Source: Cliona cf. orientalis (taxonomy: Eukaryota; Porifera; Demospongiae; Clionaida; Clionaidae). From it: a stretch of 64,000 nt of DNA. Positions within the stretch are counted from its first letter, which is position 1, and each line of letters starts with the position of its first letter. The translations under genes were made by a program, and so were the position numbers. Shown here piece after piece: positions 47,752 through 59,469 of this stretch. The notes beneath the pieces were generated by a model. That model saw nothing but the letters and a program-made list of their open reading frames with translations, was not told the DNA's origin and did no database searches. Location of the stretch: assembly GCA_963930775.1 (NCBI GenBank), contig OZ005692.1, forward strand, positions 186,001 through 250,000. The letters run 5' to 3'.

Positions 47752-49848
47752 TTACAGCTGGTTGCCGCCACCGCGAAGAAAAGGTTCATTTGTATCAGGT
47801 GACATCTGTGAGCTGATTGGGTACTTCTCTTTCTTACGACCGAAGAGCTGTTGTATTGGCCTGGGCATTCTATCCTTCCATGAACCAGCCGTGTGTCCAC
47901 CATCATCACGATCAACCCCTCCAACTGGGCGGCTCTTTGGTACCTTCTGCTGACGTGGCTTATTCTTACGGACCTTCTCCAAAACTGTCTTCATGGGATC
48001 ACTCAACTGAACCTGTGTACAAATAGCGGTGAAGTTTAGTACATTGAATCAGACATTGGAATTTTTGACTCACTGAAGCAGGGTCAAAGTTCTGGATTTC
48101 TGGTAAAGGATTGTCAAAGAAATCTTGAGCTATTATCTGAATGAAAATAAGAAACAGCAATATCCCTAGTAGCTTAATGGGTTGCTATAATGCATGGTAA
48201 ACAGTTAATATGTAACACTACACAATCATATAAATGTCATAACTGAAATGTTTGTGTGACAAATTACTTCATAATTCGATACCCATACTATATACTTGCT
48301 ACTGTACTATAAGTCTGTAGCTAGTTACCACTGCTAGAATAATAATGAATGGCATACTTTTGAGATGCTGTGAGGAAACCCATCTTCGAATATGAACTGT
48401 AGTATTGGCCTAATAGCCTTAGGCACCGTCTTGTACTCCCCAGCTCCAGGTCGAATCTGGGTCAACTCATACCCAGCGGCCATCTCAAAGATAAGGTGGC
48501 CTGAAATGTAAAAAAAGAAGGGAAATTTACACAACAAAGCGTATGTCATGCGTGGATATCAATACTAGTGCTAATCTCACAAGCAGCCTTTAGATCAATT
48601 TATGCATGGAGGGACTAGAGCCAAAGAGAAAGGATCAATGTAATAATTTTGCTAGGCCCTGATATGAGAATTTGACTCACCAAATAGAATTGTGTCAAAT
48701 CTATCCAAATGGTCCTTGCATCTCATGAAGAGTCTGGTCTTGTACCCCAGCAGTGTGTTCTCATAGCCTCCAAGCTGACAGACATCGTCGACGACAAAGA
48801 TATTACCACTCTGAACGTGCCCCAGCATTGGGAAATGCTTGCTATACAGAAACATCATTGCCTACAGCAGTAACACGTCATTAATGCCAGAGTAATAATA
48901 ATAATAATATTATTATTTTTATGTTCTAGTAGCTGGTGATATCAGGGAGTGAATCTTTACCTCAAGAACGTGTCTTCCATATCGAGCTATTTTGTCTGCG
49001 GGCAGTCCCCTACAGCGACGAGCATACTTCTGAGTCCAAGTCACAGTTGGATGACTAGCCTAAAGTGCATACACATGCAATCATTAACTAAAATAACTAT
49101 TCTGAAAGCTATAAATATTTTTTCTAGGTGGCTGAGTGCTGGAGTACGTACATTGTAAATCATGTCTTTTAAGGAGCCATCATTCCGCTGAGGCTGGACC
49201 ATCACCAGGAACCTATGGTCAACTAGATAGTCTATTCTCTCAATTGGGTGAATGAAAGGATGCTAGAAAGTAGAATAATAATATTATTAATACATACGTA
49301 AAAAAGAAGGGATTTCGATGTACATACCACTTTGACAGCTTCTAGCAATTGGTTTAGTCCCTTTTGATATTTGTGCAGTTGCAGAGGACAGCTGCCGGAT
49401 ACTGGAGACTGAGTAATGATGTCACAATTAAACACATGTACGAAATTTAATGTCCATAATCATTATAGCTAGTATGATTTAGGATATTCCAACACTCAAA
49501 TTTCTTTTTGGAATTCTAGGGAGGGGGATTATGGGATCAACCTCAGGGACAGAGGGAAATATCTCTGCACCCCGCCCTTGATCTAGAGTACGTACTATGG
49601 TCAACATCATGAAGTCATCATCATTAACCATCTTTACTGTGTACCAGTGCTTCTGTACACGACTCCCTGTGCATGTTTAAAAACATGATGATGTAATGAT
49701 TACGTAATGCCAATACATAATATTGTAATTAATACTATGCTTACCTAAGTCTTCTAGTTTCTCATCAAACTTGTACTCCTGGTAGTTGGCATTGAGGAAA
49801 AATTGAACAGCAGCATCTGAAATTGAAGGAGGGGAACATTATATAGCT

Positions 49849-49908
<60 letters not shown>

Positions 49909-51236
49909 CTACGGTGATGTTTACCTTCATCGCTGTCCCCAAGTTGACGCTTTGGTCTCTGAACTGCAGGTACACATTGAAAACAGAAAATAATCGTAAA
50001 CAACATTGGTTTGGTAAACATAATATCACAGACCTCGATGAGCACTGTTGCCAGGTGAAGTTACCGGCCACTCACTGGACTTTTGAAATTCAATATTAGC
50101 TCGGAAGTAGTTCCTGTATAGTGCAATAGTGCAAGAATAATGGTAGTAAGTGAAGCAAAGTGAAACCATTATTTGACATTGTGTTATCAAACTTTATTAA
50201 CGTATGATAGCTCAAAATAAGCATTAGTGTGAGTCTTGCAATTGATTATAATAATAATACTAATTTTGTCATGGTACATGTTGTATCAACCTATAGCTAA
50301 CAATATTTATAAGCCAGCAGCACAGCTTATCACACAGCTGCACAGCTCTGCGTCATCGCATGAATACTGCCATCAAGAGAATTCAAAAGTCAACCTCAGC
50401 AACAATGAATATTGTATTCAGAAAAAAGGTTACTTGTATTTGAAATAATATCGGATTGTGAGTGATGTGCATGTGTTTATAAAGCACTTACCTTTTACAG
50501 TGACGGTAGCAGAGGCAGGCTATTATACTGGCGACAATGATGACAATGGTTAAGATAACGATAAAACCGATAGCGGCTATCACACCATCGAACTGGATAG
50601 GGAGAGGGAGAGAGATAAATAGATATAATTATAGATAGAGAGAGAGAGAAATCGGAGTCTGCATACTTAATTTTAAAACAGTCTGAGTTAGCTACACAGC
50701 TTTATAAAAATTCCCCGGCTATGTAATAATAGTATCACGACAATAATTGTGCATAGCTATACCCTTCCAGTCAATTGTGCTAATGTACATGTAGTCTCAC
50801 CCAAGGTCGTTCAAATATCCTCCCTGGATCGTTACTGGGATCGCTGCTGCTGTTACTGCCGCTTTGTCTTTCAGCAAGCGAAGGCAGTGGAGCATCCCTT
50901 CTCTCTCTATCTATCACTGGGTCACGGTGCTCATTAATATTACCTTGTGGAATATCATGTTCTCCCAGTAGACCTATATAGGCATTTTCTGAAACAAAGA
51001 TATATATTAAATTGATTAACTACAGTTAATTCTGACTGATTACGACAATTTATAGGTCGCGCCCGCGTTTATTGTGGTTAATCATCAAAATTAATTAACG
51101 GCCATGATCGCAGCACGCGGGGGTGCTATTTAGATGGCTTAGTACCTGGTAGCTCGTGCTTGACTCTGGGCTGAAAAGGTCGGCAGACTACCAGACAGCC
51201 GCAGCTGAGAAGACAGAACAAGAGATAGACCTTCAT
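47752..51236 (-). CDS. PXK1: membrane-anchored PXK/Slob-like pseudokinase, 484 aa
   Basis: I modelled 14 exons with GT-AG borders and compatible phases: 51146-51236, 50944-50988, 50801-50904, 50492-50592, 49925-49956, 49745-49816, 49596-49666, 49328-49408, 49152-49262, 48961-49059, 48681-48861, 48358-48500, 48074-48136, 47752-48012 (1455 nt). Residues 1-18 are a signal peptide (MKVYLLFCLLSCGCLVVC). About 19-80 is a small Ser/Asn-rich ectodomain, 81-106 one TM helix, followed by a basic stop-transfer CYRHCKRPKR. From about 170 there is a kinase-like fold. HRD is replaced by GHV (283-285, keeping the Asn of GHVQSGN) and DFG by GGY (300-302), so catalysis is not expected. Human PXK and fly Slob share the FGHL.(F/Y)EM and C.L...EN.LLG patterns. 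The intron between exons 2 and 3 would be only 37 bp, the weakest part. It is the parent of the five partial copies. Confidence 0.8.
49855..49907. repeat. (GA)n microsatellite
   Basis: About 26 GA/AG dinucleotides in the intron between PXK1 exons 5 and 6. Confidence 0.9.
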
Positions 51237-51417
51237 GTCGGTATATACAAACACTGTGTAGACTTAGCTCCACTTCAAGTTGCGACACGCCCACCTAGCT
51301 AGCCGGTCGGCCACCGGCCGCCCCATTACGTCATCGGCCATTAGCGCATGCGCGATGATCAAACACAAAAAATTTAATGTTCATTGCTATAAAACCTCTG
51401 TTAAAACTACAAATGAT
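51237..51417 (-). promoter_or_regulatory. Compact PXK1 promoter region
   Basis: Only 181 bp separate the PXK1 ATG from the PXK2 stop codon. The interval holds a CRE/ATF-like ATTACGTCAT (51325-51334) and a GCGCATGCGC NRF1-like palindrome (51344-51353), about 90-115 bp upstream of the ATG, and no TATA. Site assignments rest on known metazoan motif consensus. Confidence 0.45.
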
Positions 51418-53095
51418 TTAGTCCTCTTTCCCTTCTAAGAGTCCTTTCATCTCCATCTCCTCCTCTTCTTTGCTTTTTCCTTTCTTGCTGGATGATCTCC
51501 ACTTTGGCAATTCGATGCTGCTGAAGAAATGGCCAACTCCCTTGCTTTTGGCGGATGCCGGGGTGGATGGCTTCAGAGGCTTGGGCGCCTTCTGAACACG
51601 AGGTTTGGCTTTGCGTACATCATTCAGGACCTCCACAGCAGAGTCACTGATTTTAATCTGAACCAATGAATAATATTAGACAATCAGTTATTAGATTTTT
51701 GAGTAGAACAGGCTGGCTAGTGTAACTATACTACCAATCAGCATAATATTATAACAAGTACAATGTATGTATAATTTCTCATGATCCATGTGTATAGCTA
51801 TGTATACCTCATCTGAGTCAAAGTCGCTCAGTTCCGTCAGTGATGCACCAAAGAAATCGTGAGAAGATATCTGCAATAGTTTTTTTTGCGTTTTTGAAAG
51901 TGAATGAAGCTAGCAAAGTATGCACTATAATATAATACGGTGGAACCCTTCTATATCTTCAGTCTGGATCAACACCCTATAATATTATAAGGATATAATA
52001 TAGCTATATAATAGCTCTAGAATTTAAGGTGGTCATCCTTTAATACGGAGGGATATTCCACTGCATACATAAGGATTAGCTAGCTACCTCACTGATGCTG
52101 TGGGGAAACCCCTGTTCAAAGATGAATTCCAAGACGGGTCTTATTTTCTTGTCGACAGCCTTGTAGTCGGCCTGACTGGGGCGAAGACGAGTCAACTCAT
52201 AACCAGCAGCCATTTCAAACACAGTATGACCTGCAGCACATGTTGTTATGTGAAAAACATTCTTTAATATTATGACATGGTGATATTGTATAATAAATAT
52301 TTGGCTTGATGCATCATTCTCTAGGTTGTTCTTAAAATTAGAATGCTAGGCACAGGAATGTCCTGGAAATTGGTCAACTGTCTATATTTTCAATCTAATC
52401 TGCTCAGACAATTGTCTCTAGACCCACTTCCAGTTTTCATACCAATTTTATAATACTGCTGAAATCCTAGAAATTGCATGCCAGGGCTGCCTGCATGGAA
52501 ATTATGGGCTATATAAATAGCTCTTTTCATTTCTTTACCAAACAGGATGATGTCAAAGTGCTGCAGATGATCCTTGCATAATCGAAAGAGCCTTGTTCTG
52601 TACCCCAGCAGTGTGTTCTCGTAGCCTCCAAGGCGACAGACATCATCAACGACAAAGATATTACCACTCTGAACGTGGCCCAACTGTAGATAGGGGAAAC
52701 CTTTATCGTAAAGAAACTTCATTGCCTGCAAAATAAATAAAAGTTGAAACAATCATCAAAACAGTCACAAAACAAACTCATTAATGTATACGCACCTCCA
52801 GTATGTGTCTCCCATACCTAGCAATTTTTTCATTTGCGAGCCCCTTACTTCGACGAGCATACTTCTTAGACCAATCTGTCAGCGGCATGGTCTGAAAATT
52901 GAAAATGAAAGTGGTATATTATGGACTTCTAGAGTTTATTTTGTACAGTATATAAAATATTATAGATACCTTATAAATCATATCCTTGAGGGAGCCAGAG
53001 TGCACCAGCGGCTGAACCATCACCAACAGCTGATGGTCCACGAGATAGTCCACTACCTCAATTGGATGAAGGTAGGGATGCTATGAGCGTGAGCG

Positions 53096-53148
<53 letters not shown>

Positions 53149-55013
53149 GTGTTTTGAGAGTAGTGTTTACAGGGACAGCTAGTGATGTAGTTAACTTGCA
53201 CCAAGTCATGGCAGATGTAACCAAGGATTTAAATATGATCAAAATAGTGATACAAATTGTAAGTTAAAGTATATAATTATATAAACTAGATCAGTGTGTG
53301 TGTGTGTGTGTGTGTGTGTAACATACATGTACCAGACGCGTACACATGTATGCAATTACACTACTACTACGACATTTGTAGTAGGGCATGTCATGTACCT
53401 TAATGTACCTCAACATGCATTGCACGGTACAAAATCGTTAATGCCTGCCTGAGTGCTACACAAATTTTTCAGGTCATTACTCCAGCTACAATGCTACAAC
53501 AACATAGGGTAGACAGATTGCTGAACTTAACATTGTACACAGCTAATTTTAAGTACTGCTAGTACTGTATAGCCGGAAAATTTGGCAGTGAATTAAATTT
53601 GGTGGTTTGGCGGTCTATATTACAACGGCCAAATTAAAATCCACCAAAATTTCCTACTCGCATAAAACGTATGGCAATCCCGTACCGAACCGCCAAATTT
53701 AAATCCGCCAATATTATTCTTGCAATAGCGATTTTGGGCTTAACCGCCAAATTTAATTCCCGCCAATATTTCCGGCATATGGTAATAATTATGTAGATGT
53801 GTCTCCATGGCTTACCACTCTGACAGCTTCTATGAGCTTGTTGAGACCTTTCTGGCGTTTGTGTATGAGAAGAGGGCAATTCTGAGACACTGGAGCCTGT
53901 AAAAATTGACACAGTAATACCTCGAATGTCAGCCCACCCCCAACCCCCAAACCCTCGATCTGTTAGAGCCTAATTATTATTAATGTAAGGTGTACCAACC
54001 ATGAACCATTCTTGCGAGACTATAATATTATCTGATTTTCATGGCCTATAAGTATACTGGATCAACATGTGTAAAATATGATATACTAACGATTGTCAAA
54101 AGCTTTTCTTCTCCAGTTGATTCAATCTTGTACCAATACTTCTGCATTCGGCTCCCTGTGTAATAATAATAGTCATTAGTTAGGCAAACTGAGGACTATG
54201 TCGCTAGGTCATGACTATAGCTAAAGTTATTGGCTTCAGTTGATTACCCAGATCAAGTGGCCTCAATGGACCCCTGGCTGTGTACTGAGGATACTTATGG
54301 AGGAAATGCCGCACTCCACGAGAATACTCATCTGCATGTGTGTGTATGAGAGAGAGAGAGAGAGAGAGCATATTTGTGGATTTGTGGGGTACAGTACCTG
54401 GGAAGTAACCACATAGCTGCTCTAACTCGATTACACAGTCTTGCACTGAGAAATAGCTACTATAGACGGTTCCATACATTAGGAGAAATAGCTTCCCGGA
54501 ATGATTGCAATTTGTAGTGGATAGTTATGCTTACAACCGTGATATGGTAATATGATCCATGCATGTCAGCAAGTACATGTAGCCATGCAGTTACATACCA
54601 CTACCCAGCCACTAACCCTGATCTTCGTACTCCTCTGGAGGTTCAAAAGCTGTAATGAAATAAATAATTTTCACATCGCAAGTTTCAGTGTTTACATATA
54701 CAGTCGTCGTTGTTACCTGATTCTCCCTCAGGTTCAGCTGCTGATTCAGTCTCTTCCTTTTCCTGCTTCTTCCCTCGATGCTTTCCTTTAGACACTTTAG
54801 TCGGACTCTCAACTGATTAATATTATCAACATAAAAGTGTATTCTGTGGATCATGATTAACTTTGATACTATCACTATAATATTATAATGTTGTACCTTT
54901 TTGCTTCTCTTTCATTTTCAAGCCACTCTCAAGGTCTTCTTCTCTGCTACATGTGTTGTTAGAGGAAGAAAGTATTAATCTATAGCTATACAAAGAGTTG
55001 CCTACTGATCAAT

Positions 55014-55076
<63 letters not shown>

Positions 55077-55688
55077 TCTCTCTATAGCTTACTCTTTAGA
55101 TCGTCTACAACAGCACCCACAGGACCCACAGCACCCACAGAACGCACGTCTACAACATGCACAACAGCAGCAGCAGCAGCATATTATTATCACAGCAATC
55201 AGCACCACCCCTGCCGCTACCAACACCTGAGGATAAGATGAAGCGAAAGTATTCAAAATACACCCCCCCTACACACACGCACATACTTACATAGCTATAA
55301 ACCACATGCAAGATGCTTCTAAGCTTACAAAATAATTTGGGTAAGCGAGAATCCAGGGCGGTTTCTTAGCTTCAGTTGCTTGGATATGAGCATTGTCACC
55401 GTGACTGAGAGTGTGTGACTGGCCAACACCAACTGCAGTAGTAGTTTGGACATCTTGAGCGACAAGGTCTATGCCGTCATTATCTTGATCATGATGTGAT
55501 CGATCAACACTAACTGAAGCGGTTTGGATATCTGGAGTAACAAGGTCCACGTCATCTTCTTGAGGGACAGTGAGTGACTGGCCAACGCTAACTGTGGCAT
55601 TTTGGATATCTTGAGCAACAAGGTCCACATCACGAAGAGCAAGTGACCGGCCATTGGCTGTCTTCAAGACTAACAGTAGCACAATCAT
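51418..55688 (-). CDS. PXK2: membrane-anchored PXK/Slob-like pseudokinase, 595 aa
   Basis: Fifteen phase-compatible exons: 55329-55688, 55093-55226, 54897-54943, 54717-54812, 54617-54649, 54398-54445, 54248-54331, 54091-54155, 53816-53896, 52970-53080, 52796-52891, 52539-52725, 52088-52230, 51808-51870, 51418-51657. Residues 1-13 are the signal peptide (MIVLLLVLKTANG). About 20-100 is three tandem 27-residue repeats (DVDLVAQDIQNATVSVGQSL type), then a short stalk. The TM helix (about 121-135) runs directly into a run of 16 Cys in 25 residues (136-160). An acidic Lys/Glu-rich linker follows, then the same pseudokinase domain as PXK1 with GHVQSGN and GGYEN. The tail is basic then acidic (SSKKGKSKEEEEMEMK). 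The start at 55688 is the first ATG; the few codons before it have none. Best guess: a receptor-like scaffold; partners unknown. Confidence 0.8.
53098..53152. repeat. (TG)n microsatellite
   Basis: Long GT run just upstream of the PXK2 exon ending at 53080, inside the intron. A second GT run lies at 53295-53319. Confidence 0.9.
53563..53784. mobile_element. MITE in PXK2 intron
   Basis: Terminal inverted repeats: TACTGTATAGCCGGAAAATT on the left and the inverse AATATTTCCGGCATATGGTA on the right. Subterminal AATTAAATTTGGCGG-type words occur in both orientations and repeat internally (53690-53760). No coding capacity. It lies in the intron between the 53816-53896 and 52970-53080 exons. Confidence 0.75.
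55016..55073. repeat. (GA)n microsatellite
   Basis: About 28 GA units in the PXK2 intron just downstream of the TM/Cys-rich exon. Confidence 0.9.
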
Positions 55689-56283
55689 CAGATTCACTGA
55701 GTTGAACTATAATAATAATATTATTGAAATACGATAGAATGAAGAATGATGCTCTCTGCACTATTATGGTCAAAGTACACAGACTTGCATACCCAGTGAT
55801 GACTTATAGTAGAAGAGGTCATTGTTAATTTCAGGCGCTCTCACATCAGCAGCAAATACTCTTGATCTATCCCTTACACTGTTACAGTAGCTACTGTACT
55901 CAGGCCCTGCATAGAAAAAAATTTATGGCCTCATCACCACCTCGTCTTCCTATGAATGTGGGAAACTAGGATGCAGTGAGCCCTAAATTAATGGATCACA
56001 GCTTCCAGGGCTGGGCCTATAGAGTAAAACTTAAAAGCACTCTCGTTAGTAATTTGTTACAATCTGTGACAGGTATGTATACGACAGCTGCATCATGGTC
56101 GTGATGATGAATGATCATTGTCTTAGTCAGCTACACACTGTATAGAATTTACTCTAATGTTACTGTTATATGTATTCGACGTTTTCCCTACGCTAATAAT
56201 GCATGTGTGCATCACTCTATTGAAGGCTTAATAGTTCACTACCCAACATAAATGAGGCTCGTTAGGGGAAGCTTCACCCAGCA
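55689..56283. other. Intergenic / upstream of PXK2, no gene seen
   Basis: Upstream region of PXK2. No clear TATA. No coding or RNA signal recognised. Confidence 0.4.
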
Positions 56284-56602
56284 GTACCGGGTCATAGGAC
56301 AGGAACAAACTCAACACAAAACTTTTAGCAAAATGTGTATCGATTGACCTGGACAGGGATGGTCAATCCTTATGTACCCCATTCAGTGATCAGTGACAGT
56401 TGTGGACTAATAGCTGCATGGGCCTCACAGATTTATAAGCTATTGAATAGGGAAAACTCTCTCCTCCCAGGCCCTGAAATTCACTAAAATTAATGTTTGG
56501 CTGAGGCTGTATTGTCATAGAATGTAATATACGCGCTATGCTGAGTTCTGGTAATCAACCATCATGCTTGCCTCGGTACATACGTGTATAGTACTAGTAC
56601 TA

Positions 56603-56688
56603 GTGTTAGCGGTACAATGCATGCTATTGTGGTCAGAAGATAAACGTTTATCTTCTGACCACGATAGCATGCATTGTACCGCTAACAC
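56603..56688. repeat. Near-perfect 86-bp palindrome
   Basis: Arms of 43 bp with a single mismatch and no spacer, centred on AAACGTTT at 56645/56646. Left arm starts GTGTTAGCGGTACAATGCAT; right arm ends ATGCATTGTACCGCTAACAC. It lies inside the first copy of the tandem duplication; the second copy has only diverged equivalent sequence. Confidence 0.9.
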
Positions 56689-57202
56689 GCGCATGCGCAG
56701 CGATTTTAGTAGGTGGCTCAGTGCTTTCCACTGTTGAGCTGAGTAGATCTACATTCACTTTCCACTTAGGCTAAGCTGTTAATGTAATTCCATACCAGTT
56801 TTGGATTTCACCTATGAGTCAATAAAAGTGTAACGTTTGCTAGTTCATAGATAGCGGCGGTCATAGGACAAGAACTGACTCAATACAAACCTTTTAGTAT
56901 GATGTCCACCGAACTTGATAATCTTCAACATGTAGCTATGGATCAGTGACAGTTGGATTCATAATAGCCTCTAGAGCTCAGATTATTGGTTATCAAATTA
57001 AATAGGAAAAAATCCCCCTCATCCCAGGCCCTGCAATTCAAATGTTTGGCTGCTAGCTAACTGTACCTTATCGGAGTCAGGCTGTATTGTCCTGTTCTGG
57101 CAATCAACCAGTACTACATAGTGTGGCCGTTTATGGTTCTGACCGCGACACGCGTACAGCGGTGTGTTATCTACCCAGTTCGCGGCTGATCATACATTGA
57201 GC

Positions 57203-57244
57203 TAGCCTCGTATCCAGGCATGGGATGGCCTGGATACGAGGCTA
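57203..57244. repeat. Small foldback, TAGCCTCGTATCCAGGC ends
   Basis: 17-bp perfect arms around an 8-bp loop. The arm sequence is nearly the same as that of the 63302-63391 foldback (TAGCCTCGTCCCCAGGCC), so both belong to one family of mobile foldbacks. Confidence 0.8.
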
Positions 57245-57640
57245 CATTGAGCAAAATCAACAGATAGATGAACTCACACCTGCTCGAAGCAGTAAGCGCT
57301 GGTGGGTAAGGTGATAAACAGGCCCTGGACCGTGGTTCAAAATCTTCGAAATAACAAATTGACCACACCGGTAGTGAGCTCGATTCGAATTGCACATGCG
57401 CAGTGCATGGTTTCAAGTACTAGGCGGCTCAGTGCTTTCCGCCTTTGAGCTGAGTAGATCTACATTCACTTTCTACTTAGGCTAAGCTGTTGATAACAAT
57501 CTGGATTCTCTTCTATAATTCCATACCAGTTTTGGATTTCATCTCAACAGGTTTGCTAATTCATAGATAGTGATTTGAGATTAATGTCCAATATCATTGA
57601 AATTAAACACATTGCTTTGACATAGAGTATAATAAAAATA

Positions 57641-58052
57641 TCAACTAAACCTCCCATCAGAGATGCACAGTAGCCACTCTTCGCCTACTGCACCATCACA
57701 CTCCCTTCGCTCGGTCCATTTCTCCGAGAGGAACACCAAGTCAAATTCCTCTGCTGACTCCATCTTGTAGTGACCCTGTGGCTTGCTCCTGGGGTGCCAG
57801 ACATACACGCTGTCCATGATCTCCTTCCTACAGTTAAACCGGCACACTTGGTTTTGAGAAACTGTCGTCACTTGCATGCCATTTACGCTGCATTCTCCCT
57901 CAAAATGAGCATCATCGTATTCTCCGTATTTTTGCCAGACAACTCCGAGTTCGTCCAGGGCGTAGTTGAATAGAAGCTGATCGCTGGATTTGATCTTGTA
58001 AGTTGGGAGGTATAGATTTATCTTGCCAACCTTTTGCCAGAACAGTTCTATT

Positions 58053-58093
<41 letters not shown>

Positions 58094-59469
58094 GTTGAAA
58101 AATGTTTAATCACCATGCACCTTTGAAGGATATCAAATTTCAAGTTTGCAGGCGCTGACTTGCACAAGTTGGTATGCAATAATAATTATCACCTCATGCA
58201 ATGCATAGCTATAGCATATAGGCCTAAAATTGTTGGGCAAGGCTGAAAATTGACAATTAGCTATCCAAGCATAACATTAAGTTTTATATTAATGCACGCA
58301 CATGATCAGTAGCTAACGTAATAACTATTACTTTATAAATTACCCATTTCTGGATTGCTTCTTAAGAGAATCAGTCCATTGCAGGCGGTGGTGTTCCAGA
58401 CATCAAACAATGTCCTTGGTTGTGTTCCACTTGAAGCAACAATACTGCTGGAGGGATACTGATCAAAGAGCGGCTGGGGGTCGTGTAGAACCAGGGCATC
58501 AGTGTCGATGATAACCACGGAGTATCCCCAGTGATTGAGAAGTCGAACGACCGATATTCTCGTAAACATCACCAATCCATACTCTACTATCCAATAGTGA
58601 GATATTAAACTATTGAATAGTGATTTAACTGGTATGTATATGCATGTTATTCCGTGCCCTTGAAGAAACTCCTGAATGCTTTGATCCAGAGATATCACCA
58701 AGATCCTATCAAGTGATAAACCTCCCTTGAAGATGGCGGAAATGAGCCAGTTTAGAAGGGTATCTTTGTACCCCTGGTTGACTGTGATGGCAAAGATGGT
58801 TTTCTGATTAATATTTGACATGATTTTAGCAAGTTCAATGATCCACGGTGTTTTTGCCATCACACTGTTGTCTCGAAGAATATTTTTAAAATGTGGGAAG
58901 GTAAAACTCTTTGAAATTGTGAATGAACGAGAACTATTTTCGACCTGGATTATAACAGATTCCATACTCATAGAATCTCCCAATTCATGAAGGGCCTGCA
59001 CATGCTTGCTTGCGCTTGAGCGTTGAAACGGTCTAAAGTTTTGTAGTGTCTTTCGAAAGCGATTCAATGGTCGCTTGGACTGTACCTTTATGACCTGGAC
59101 GTATCGATCCGATTTTACCATAACTTTATCATCATGATCCGCTACCCTCATAATAATATTATTATGGTCGTCTAGTACATCTGCTTCTCGATCTGATTCA
59201 TACGATAATGATGGATTTGGGGTCAGCTGAAGATTTTCCCCATCATTCTTTGTTATCATCTCTAAAGAATTCTCCTTCGAATTCAAGACTTGCTCCGTGT
59301 CTGTAGTGTTTGCTCTGTAGTCCAAATACTGCAACTTTTTGATAGCGTAGTTTATGAGGGCGTGGTATGTCCCAGTCCAGGTTGAAGATCTGTAGAGTAG
59401 CACCACCATCAGCCCAATGTTGACCAGGGAGAGCAGCAGTAAGGAGAGCAGTATTCTTTTAATCTCCAT
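57641..59469 (-). CDS. Type II membrane glycosyltransferase (nucleotide-diphospho-sugar transferase family)
   Basis: Two exons, 58344-59469 and 57641-58047, phases compatible, 510 residues. ATG at 59469 gives a short cytoplasmic MEIKR, then a signal-anchor (ILLSLLLLSLVNIGLMVVLLY), then a long stem (about 30-220) and a catalytic domain. Its motifs fit the PF03407 nucleotide-diphospho-sugar transferase fold: TPWIIELAKIM, ILVISLD, the DxD in VVIIDTDALVLHDPQP, and WNTTACNGLILLRSNPEM. Exon 2 completes the domain (DQLLFNYALDELGV) and ends CISDGRFS. The family transfers sugars in the Golgi using metal-bound nucleotide sugars; the acceptor here is unknown. An earlier in-frame ATG (59490) would add seven residues. 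A (GA)n run lies at the intron start (58053-58088). Confidence 0.75.
58053..58088. repeat. (GA)n microsatellite
   Basis: AG/GA run directly next to the 3' splice site of the glycosyltransferase intron. Confidence 0.9.

Larger units (their letters stand above)
56284..57580. repeat. Diverged tandem duplication of about 600-700 bp
   Basis: Two diverged copies (about 56284-56850 and 56852-57580) share ordered words: GTCATAGGACA.GAAC, GATCAGTGACAGTTG, CCAGGCCCTG.AATTCA, CAGGCTGTATTGTC, GGCAATCAACCA, then GGCTCAGTGCTTTCC, GAGCTGAGTAGATCTACATT and CATACCAGTTTTGGATTTCA. Each copy also has an NRF1-like CATGCGCAG word. No gene is seen in either copy. Confidence 0.7.

Noticed and set aside
49754..50071. 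Open frames encoding poly-SerLeu or ArgGlu
   Set aside because: Translations of the (GA)n microsatellite in a PXK1 intron.
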